A DNA stretch of 64,000 bases from Ypsolopha sequella (taxonomy: Eukaryota > Arthropoda > Insecta > Lepidoptera > Ypsolophidae). Positions 57,401 through 64,000 of this stretch are shown here, one piece after another. The notes under the pieces were generated by a model. That model worked only from the letters and a program-made list of their open reading frames with translations. It did not search any database and was not told the DNA's origin. The translations under genes and the position numbers were made by a program. The first letter of the stretch is position 1, and the number at the start of each line of letters is the position of its first letter. Where the stretch lies: positions 886,294 to 950,293 of the forward strand of contig OW204010.1 in the NCBI GenBank assembly GCA_934047225.1. Reading direction: 5' to 3'.

Positions 57401-57924
57401 TAGCCAGGCTGCCGTTGGATTCAGCTCAGGAGGAGTCGCAGCCCCGGCCCCCCCAGGATGTTCACGCCACAGCGTGACGGTATGCGCATTTCAGCGCATG
57501 CGCAGAAAGTAACTCGCGACAGAATCGAGTCGCGCGCTGAGCACCGCTCGCTCGCTCTGTTCGGCTCGACAAGCCTCCCGAGGCGCACGTCTGCGCACTC
57601 GCGAGCTGGCGCCAACCCGCGCGTTGGCTCACTCTCTCTTCCGCGCTAGACATTGTCCAAACAACCCGTGTGCACACATTCGCGCCGCCACAACCAAAAC
57701 CTCTCATACCTAACAGTGTTGTGTTCATACCAGTGCTGTGTACATTACTCCAACCAAGACATTTAGCACATTCCTGCCCAAGGCGCCAGCTCCATCAGCC
57801 CACCAAGAAGAGACGCCACGCAGCACATACCAGCCCATCCAAAACAGGTTAGTTCACCCACAATCTTTTCTTCTCCCGTGTCATACCCTCAAATCCCATC
57901 AGCCCTGCATTCCTGTAGCCAGCG
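54467..57924 (+). mobile_element. unit 4: internally deleted BEL/Pao element
   Basis: LTRs are 54467-54932 and 57459-57924 with the same diagnostic 5'/3' LTR base. The minisatellite is at 56423-56670. The splice-like donor and acceptor of the leader would define a segment at about 54856-55187. Confidence 0.9.
56671..57477 (+). CDS. unit 4: BEL/Pao pol remnant (268 codons)
   Basis: Same predicted protein as in units 2 and 3. The three copies carry no visible coding difference. Confidence 0.8.
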   Translation: MTSTPTENSCNSAQRVVNVTNTPILLPTVSLKIADVHGQFHSARALLGFISRRGTPVLIRSDCGTNYVGARNQLIEVQNFLRSNNDAITHKLANQHITWFGALHEIILNSRPLCPISSDPTDFDPLTAGHFIIGRPLTALPEQSFYDRPISALKRFQLIQALSQRFWILWSRSYLHTLQTRSKWLSTSSPPQVGELVLIKEDDLPPLQWKLGRILRTMPGKDGVIQVVDLDTAHGNLRRPVFKIARLPLDSAQEESQPRPPQDVHATA

Positions 57925-58667
57925 AATTTGATATTCTGGTCAGTCGTGAGCTGGCCTAAGGGAAAGGCCTAAGGGCCTAAGGGCTTTTCCAAGGGAAAGC
58001 GTTGACTTTTGGGACACCTGTTTACCCGTGGGATAAATCGCCAAGTGTTTAAAATATAGAAATTTATTTGTATCATAGTTTGAAATGTTCAGGTCCCTTT
58101 ACGCAAAATGAAAAAACAAAACTCCTTTAGGATTAATTTGTTGTCCCTATGTTTGTCTGTTTGTCCGTTTGTCTAGGCAATTTTTCTGAGTAAAATCAAT
58201 AAATGCTAATATTTACAGCCCTGTAAAACATACATATTATAACGTTTTTATGGCCTTTTGTTTAACTTTTTCATACAAATTTTCTCCTTATGAAAATATA
58301 GAGATCAACACTTGACATAATATTTTGCATTTGAAAGAAAGCACAGAAAGGAACTGTAGAACAAATTATGTAAAAAATATAAAAACCATATCGTTCTATT
58401 CTAAAGGGATTAATAATTTACTGTTTGTTCAATGTGGCGATAGCTTTGTTTATTATTATTTTTTTCTTTGTTACCAAGATAACAAATATTTTCATACAAG
58501 GTTTTCCTTAAGGGCTATTTCTCCGAATTTGTAACAAAATATTAAGAAATAATTATAACGGTAAAGTACAACTTTTAGCTAAGACAATTTATTGTTAAAA
58601 GTTTGCTATATGCATAAACATTTTAATGATATTATGGTATCTTCAAAATAATTGGGTTTTCCATAAG
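57925..58667 (+). repeat. unit 4: X segment, right copy
   Basis: Has the standard GATATTCTGG start, unlike the unit 3 right copy. Confidence 0.9.
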
Positions 58668-59873
58668 CGTGATATCAGATTATTTAAGAAATTTACGGCT
58701 GTTATCACGACGACGGATAAGCCAATTATTTTATTACTATTGTAATATAATTAAAAATATGTTTATGCATACAGCAGACTTTTAACTATAAGTTTTCTTA
58801 ACTAAAAGTTGTATTTTTACTTATTGAAATTGTATTTCTCATCAAGAAGTGCAAGATGACAAGATATTCAAAATGAGTTAATTGAATTTTTGAAATGGTT
58901 TCAGGTAAAAACAGTTTTCCATGAAATGGTAACTGTTTATGCTTAGCAAAGTGTGTAAACTTAGTCATCTTAAGATGAACGACGCCTGTATTTCTCTCTT
59001 TTTTATTTCCAGTATAGATAAAAATATACAAACTTGTTAAACTTTGCTGTAGCATAGCAAATTTTATAAGGTGCGGTTATCTCAGAGTTTTTGCATCATT
59101 GCTCAAAGTTTTCGCATCGTTGTTTGCTTGTTGGTTGGTTCATGTCAAAAGTTGAGTTGTTATCGATAAATTCCGATTTTTTTTCGTTCGCTGGGTGGTA
59201 CGTGTTTGAAGTGAGTGGTTTGACATGTAGTTCGTTCACTTGGCTTGTGCGAAGGTCCGTTTCCTAAAGCAATGCTCGGCCAGTGTTTTAGCTGTCAAGT
59301 CGTGTTTTGTTTTACCTTTTTTTGGTTCTTTGTTCGGGAAAGAAAAACATGGCGATTGTGCCAAGACGAGTTTGTTGATAAAGAAAAGAAGGATTTTGGA
59401 GGTGATTGATGGAGTAAAAAGGATTTTTTGGCCGGGATGGTGGGAAATCTGATCTATTGTCAGATCATGGGTTTATTGTTGTTTTTGCTTCTTTCGTGAT
59501 CTTGGTCCTGATGGCTGAGTGACGGCAGCGCGTGGAGAAACACGGTCAAGCTGCCTTTATTAGCGAGGTTGGAGTTCATTCACCTTGAAGTTGGACAGTG
59601 GTCGGCATGCCAGTTCAGGTGGAAAATGTTGGCGTATTACAAGTACGAGTATGTGACGTAGATTTTATTTTTATCCTCACATTATAAAAGGTGGCTTGGA
59701 CGGAATGTTTCCAGAACATTTAGATTTATGACTTTTTAAACCAAGTGTAAATTCTTCTTCCTGTTTCATTTGGATAACCTAAAATGTAAAATTTCATAGT
59801 TCCGTAATTTTTCCTGGTAATACTGAATGGTGTATCAGACGATTTAGTCAAAAGAGAATGTCGACAAATATTA
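58668..59873. other. unit 4: spacer between X and LINE
   Basis: Counterpart of 42128-43333 without its private C-to-T change. No gene. Confidence 0.6.
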
Positions 59874-62728
59874 TTCAAATTCAAAATTCAAATTTAATTT
59901 ATTTGTGATTATAAGTTTACAAATGGTGTTCAAACATAATATAAAGTCCTTTATAATCTGTCATTTGACATACAAATATAAAACAACTAACAAAATACAA
60001 AATACGAAATAAAAATTGAAACACATAAACACACAAATGCTAAAATTTCAAATATTTAAAAAATGTCAGTATTTAATATAAATGTCAACGGTTAACTAAC
60101 CTCACGTAAGAAATAATTATAAGTAGGCATGCCATTCATTATATTACACTTAAAATATTATAATGTTAAGTTACACAAACTTGTTTACAAATTCAACACA
60201 ATAAAATAATATGTCCTGATTCAAAATAATAAAAATATTAACCTGTTATAGATTTATCATTCAAAAATTCATTAACTGAATAGTACGCTTTGTCTATTAA
60301 AAAAGTCTTGAGTTGTTTTATGAATTCATTCATATTATTGAAATCCCGAATAAATTTAGGTATTTTATTGTATATAGAAGGTGCCATGGCAAATATACTG
60401 TTGTGAAAAAGTGAGGTTTTACATTGTACGAGGCGCAGACGATCACAGCGTCTTGCTTGTGTAACATATTGAAAATACTCTGGGTGCGATCTTACAAAAA
60501 TTGCAGTTTCATATATGTACAGCGCTGGTACTGTGAGTAATTTTAATTGCTTGAATTTTGGTACACAAGTGTCCGTTTTTCGCAACCTACAGATAGCCCT
60601 TATGCATCTTTTTTGGGATCTTAGTACCGTCTCCATGCCAGTAGCGTTTCCCCAGAATATTATCCCATATTTGAGAGTTGGAACCACATATCCATAATAA
60701 GCTGTGAGTACTGTTTTGCGATTTACAGTTTTACCCAGCATGTAAAGGGCATAAGAAAACTGAGTTACTTTTGCACTGACTTGGTCAATATGTATATTCC
60801 ATTTCAAGTTATTATCAATTTGCAAGCCTAAAAATTTGGTTACCCTAATTTCCTCAATGGTTTTACCTCCAAACTGTATATTCATCGTAAGGTTTGAATA
60901 ATTCCTTTGTTTAAAAGACATTATACTCGTTTTATCTATATTAAGTTTCAGATTATTTTGTTTTAGCCAATTAGTGATTGAGTCAAGGTCCATGTTTATA
61001 TCACTTTCATTTTCGCAAATAACAGTGCTGTCGTCAGCATATAAAACCATCGGGTGCTTGATACATTTCGGCAAATCATTTATGTATAATGAGGAATAAT
61101 AATGGACCCAGAACACTGCCTTGTGGCACACCGTAGTGCACACTTCTAGCGTGAGATATGTATGATTTTTCAGTTTTAGATGTAGGGCATATACGTTCAA
61201 TTTTGGTTATTTGAGTTCTGTCGCTTAAGTATGATTTTATTAAATTATTAACATTTCCTCTTACGCCATAATTTTCTAGTTTTTGTAATAGGATTTTTTG
61301 GTCCACGTGATCAAACGCTTTTGTCATGTCTAAATAGAGTGCGAATATTGGCAGTCGATTATCGACTCTCTTATATATTTTATTAAAAAAATCGTAAATC
61401 GCGAGATCAATATTTTTATTTTTCCTGAATCCGTTTTGCTCGTGCACTAGTATATTGTTAGTTTCGAAGTATTTATATAATCTGTGGTGAATTATGTTCT
61501 CGATGATCTTAGACATTATGGAAATTAGTGCAACTGGTCTGTAGAACTCCATGTTTTCTTTATCGTCTTTTTTGAATAAAGGTTTTATGACAGACAATTT
61601 AAGTTTCTTTGGAAAAACACCGCGTTCTATGCATAGGTTAGTGACGTGACTTAATATTGGCGCAATTATTAGAGAAACATATTTTATTACTCGTGTACAT
61701 ATATTATCATACCCGGTACTATTCGTATTTTTTAAGTTTGCAATAACATGATATATTTCTTCGGGACAGGTAGGTTCCATAAACAGCGAATGAGGTTTGC
61801 TTAATATGTGTGGTAAATTATTATTTTTTATGTTGTCCTTTGTCACTGGTACTACTTCATCAATAAAGTAATTATTAAAAGCTTCTGCTATTTCACGTGG
61901 GTTTTTAATAAGTCCATCGCTAGTTTTTATTTGTGCTATATAATCTCTAGGAAAGTTGTCTTTTGCTTGATTTATAACTTGCCATGTAGCTTTTGATTTA
62001 TTTTTTGCTTCTGTAATGTGATAATTGTTTTGTGCCTTTTTTGTTTGTGTTATGACATGTTTTAATCTTTTAGAATAGGTTTTAAATTTGTGTTTGTTTT
62101 CCGGTGTTCGAGTTGTCCTGTACTTCCAAAGAAGGTCCCTACAGCGCTTACTGCAGTTTTTGATGCCTCTTGATAGCCATTTAGGGGATTTTTTTGTTGT
62201 GTGTTTTACTTTTATAATAGGGAAACACAACTCATAAAACATAGTAAAATAAAAGTTGTCAAATGCTTCATCAGGATCCACTGAGGAGTATGTGTCAGTA
62301 AAATGTATTTTTTCCAGACATTGACCGAACTTTAGTATGTTTTCTTTCGAATAATCCCGTTTTAACGTGTACCAGCACTTGAGCTTCGAAGTCTTCTTGA
62401 CAGGGCACTTCAATAATTGTGCTGTGTGATCAGATACAGCGAACTCGAATATTTCCCCTTTGCTACCACGTATGTTATGAATTATATTATCTAAACATGT
62501 TCCACTACAGGGACGTGTTGGTTGTCTAATAGCAAATTTTAAATTACTGCTTAATACCAGCTCCTCAAATTCCTTAGAAAATTTTGTCTTTACTAAGAGA
62601 TCGGTATTAAAATCTCCGCATATTACCAGTTTCATTTTCCCATTGAAAATGAGCAAGTTTATCATCTCATTTAATTTATTAAAAAATATGTCATAGTAAT
62701 GATCATTGTTTTTATTATTTAGATGGAT
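59874..62728 (-). mobile_element. unit 4: 5'-truncated CR1/Jockey-group LINE
   Basis: Same ends as the other copies. It shares GTTTTATGAATTCATTC (about 60317) with unit 3 but the RT frameshift with unit 1. Confidence 0.85.
60238..62665 (-). pseudogene. unit 4: LINE endonuclease-RT frame, broken by the same +1 frameshift as unit 1
   Basis: GTATAATGAGG at about 61084-61094 carries the extra A, which separates the frame (62665-61076) from the YADD-containing part (reading from 61200). It has Ile in WNIHIDQ and His in NNYHITEAK, so apart from the frameshift it resembles units 2 and 3 and not unit 1. Confidence 0.9.
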
Positions 62729-62818
62729 TCACGGCTCCACTGAGCTAGATTTTATTTGGAAATTAGTTTCCTTGTTTTTTTCAAGTTTTCTTACTCTTAA
62801 AGTTTTTTTTATGTAGAT

Positions 62819-63124
62819 TCACAAGATTTAATGTAATATAGTTACCTGTGGTTAAGGCGGTACCTAACCCAACCAGACTATTCACTTAAAGGTTTTAGTA
62901 ATGTCTTGGCAGAATTTATTCCGAATGTAATATTGCTACCTGTTGTTAAGGCGGTACCTGTCACAACTATTTGATGTTCTAAAAGTTTTAGTAATGTCTT
63001 GGCAGAATTTATTCCGAATGTAATATTGCTACCTGATGTTAAGGCGGTAACTGTCACAACTATTTGAGGTTCTAAAAGTTTTAATAATGACTTGGCCAAA
63101 ATTTTGTTACAATGTAATATGTTA
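62819..63124. repeat. unit 4: 93-bp minisatellite
   Basis: As in unit 3, including the missing T just beyond it (GTAATATGTTAG, about 63114). Confidence 0.8.
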
Positions 63125-63269
63125 GTTACATCTTCAGTCTTGTGAAATTATACATATTTTTGATAAAGTTAAATACAAATAATTGTAAAGTACCTCGAAG
63201 TTTTCTTCAGAACCTTTTTCCAACTATTAGGTTACAATAAGGTCACTTTTTGACTTTATTTGTTAAGAA

Positions 63270-63310
63270 GCACGACTGGTGGAAAAGACCGGGTACCCGC
63301 CGGTCGTGCC
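63270..63310. repeat. unit 4: GC-rich hairpin
   Basis: Same sequence as in units 2 and 3. Confidence 0.5.
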
Positions 63311-63528
63311 ACTTTACATTGCGTAAAAACGAGGCAATATTGACGATATCCTGACAGCTATTATGATGGTGTTTTATCAAATTTTGCTTTTTGGGCTGTA
63401 TAGAGACGTAGCTAGATGTCACTAGAATATACTCATGAAAATAGATATGAAGAAAATAAGCTGTAGACTTCACATTCGGTTTATACCTATTGTATGAATT
63501 TTAAGAAAAATACAGGGGTAAAGGGACC

Positions 63529-64000
63529 TCTTAAGGAAAACCTTGTATTATACTATTTGTTATCTTAGTAAAAAATAATTCAAGGAAAAAAATAAACAAA
63601 GCTATCGCCACATTGAACAGTAGATAATTAATCCCTTTATAATAGAACAACATGGTTTTCATATTTTTTACATTATTTGTTCAACAATTCCTTTCTGTGT
63701 TGACTTTTAAATGCAAAATATTATCTAAAGCGCCTCGCCATACTTGCCAGTTTCCCGTAGACCACGAGACATGCAACTGTCTCGAAACGTCGGGCGTCCC
63801 CCTTTTCGTAAAAAGGTAAAAATTGATCGCGGTAGACCCGATTATATATATTATAATTATCTAAAGTGTTCATCCCTACATTTTCATAGTGAGAAAATTT
63901 GTATGAAAAACGTAAAAAAAAACGTAAAAACCTAAAACGTAATATAAATAAAAACGTCAAAAGTATGTTTTTACAGCTCTATAGAGGGCCGTTAATATTG
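63529..64000 (-). repeat. unit 4: X', interrupted and cut by the window end
   Basis: Interrupted at 63731-63855 by a LINE 3'-end insertion, then continues to the window edge in the GTTAATATTG tract. Shares AACATGGTTTTC with unit 3. Confidence 0.85.
63731..63855 (+). mobile_element. unit 4: 125-bp 5'-truncated non-LTR element 3' end
   Basis: Units 1-3 read AAAATATTATCTAAAGTGTTC without interruption. Here ATTATCTAAAG is duplicated (63720-63730 and 63856-63866) around 125 bp. The insert contains CATGCAACTGTCTCGAAACG, GATCGCGGTAGACCCG and an ATTATA tail. I recognise the ACTG...CGAAACGTCGGG and GCGGT..ACCCG combination as the 3' end of LINEs abundant in Lepidoptera. The perfect target duplication and terminal tail indicate a recent target-primed insertion, specific to this unit. 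Confidence 0.85.

Larger units (their letters stand above)
2511..64000. repeat. head-to-tail array of a ~16.5-kb composite repeat unit
   Basis: The same order of features recurs four times. The LINE frame ends at 10684, 27222, 43698 and 60238 (spacings 16538, 16476, 16540). Unit starts, marked by GATATTCTG(G/T)ACGCTGTACATG, are at 2511, 18000, 34481 and 51017. Unit 1 is 15489 bp because it lacks the BEL element and second X (4202 bp) but has a 3155-bp insertion. Unit 2 is 16481 bp (private ~60-bp deletion), unit 3 is 16536 bp, and unit 4 runs off the window after 12984 bp. By eye the units differ by scattered single bases and a few indels, so amplification is recent or homogenisation is active. 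The right end of the array is not visible. Confidence 0.93.

Noticed and set aside
2511..64000. CRISPR-like or other prokaryotic repeat system
   Set aside because: Repeat units are kilobases of eukaryotic mobile elements; no short regular repeats with unique spacers and no prokaryotic genes.
2511..64000. Polinton/Maverick-type giant transposon with X and X' as its inverted ends
   Set aside because: No DNA polymerase B, capsid or Polinton integrase genes; the X/X' arms are strongly diverged and the interior is a LINE.
2511..64000. Pure assembly duplication artefact
   Set aside because: Units carry private indels and insertions (unit 1 TIR element, unit 2 deletion, unit 4 LINE end), which a repeated contig would not show. 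It cannot be fully excluded without reads.

Overview
The window is AT-rich, intron-style eukaryotic DNA made almost entirely of transposable elements. The best guess is a moth or butterfly (Lepidoptera). This rests on the 3' end of a non-LTR element of a kind abundant in Lepidoptera (63731-63855), a GC-rich 'GCGAGCGAAGCCGCGGGC...GCTAGTA' interspersed repeat (about 15860, 32340 and 48880), a CR1/Jockey-group LINE and a BEL/Pao LTR element. I see no bacterial gene, operon, CRISPR array or complete host gene. Family and host assignments come from recognising motifs by eye; no database search was made.

Layout. Positions 1-2510 are a left flank, seen once, with a foldback repeat and a GC-rich simple-repeat patch. 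From 2511 to the window end the DNA is a head-to-tail tandem array of a composite unit of about 16.5 kb: unit 1 2511-17999, unit 2 18000-34480, unit 3 34481-51016, unit 4 51017-64000 (cut by the window edge). The units are nearly identical but carry distinct indels and base changes.

Order inside a unit (unit 2 coordinates): (a) a tandem block of about 590-bp sub-repeats, each with a tRNA-like head on the minus strand (18000-19604), and a TCTA microsatellite; (b) about 1.1 kb without recognisable features; (c) a 743-bp segment 'X' (20707-21449), an internally deleted BEL/Pao LTR retrotransposon (21450-24908) and a second copy of X (24909-25651); (d) about 1.2 kb of spacer; (e) a 5'-truncated CR1/Jockey-group LINE on the minus strand (26858-29711), whose 808-codon endonuclease-RT frame is open in units 2 and 3 and frameshifted in units 1 and 4; (f) a 93-bp minisatellite (29802-30107); (g) an inverted, diverged relative of X (30513-31011); (h) about 3.3 kb with lepidopteran interspersed repeats, ending in a plus-strand tRNA-like sequence (34345-34414).

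Unit 1 differs. It lacks the BEL element and the second X. Instead its single X is split by a 3155-bp element (5706-8860) with imperfect terminal inverted repeats of about 215 bp. That element carries a decayed, minus-strand gene of a widespread but, to me, functionally unassigned animal protein family. Unit 4 carries a private 125-bp LINE 3'-end insertion with an 11-bp target duplication. The main interest is how this array of nested mobile elements formed and is homogenised, and the two unusual elements (the deleted BEL and the TIR element with its gene remnant).
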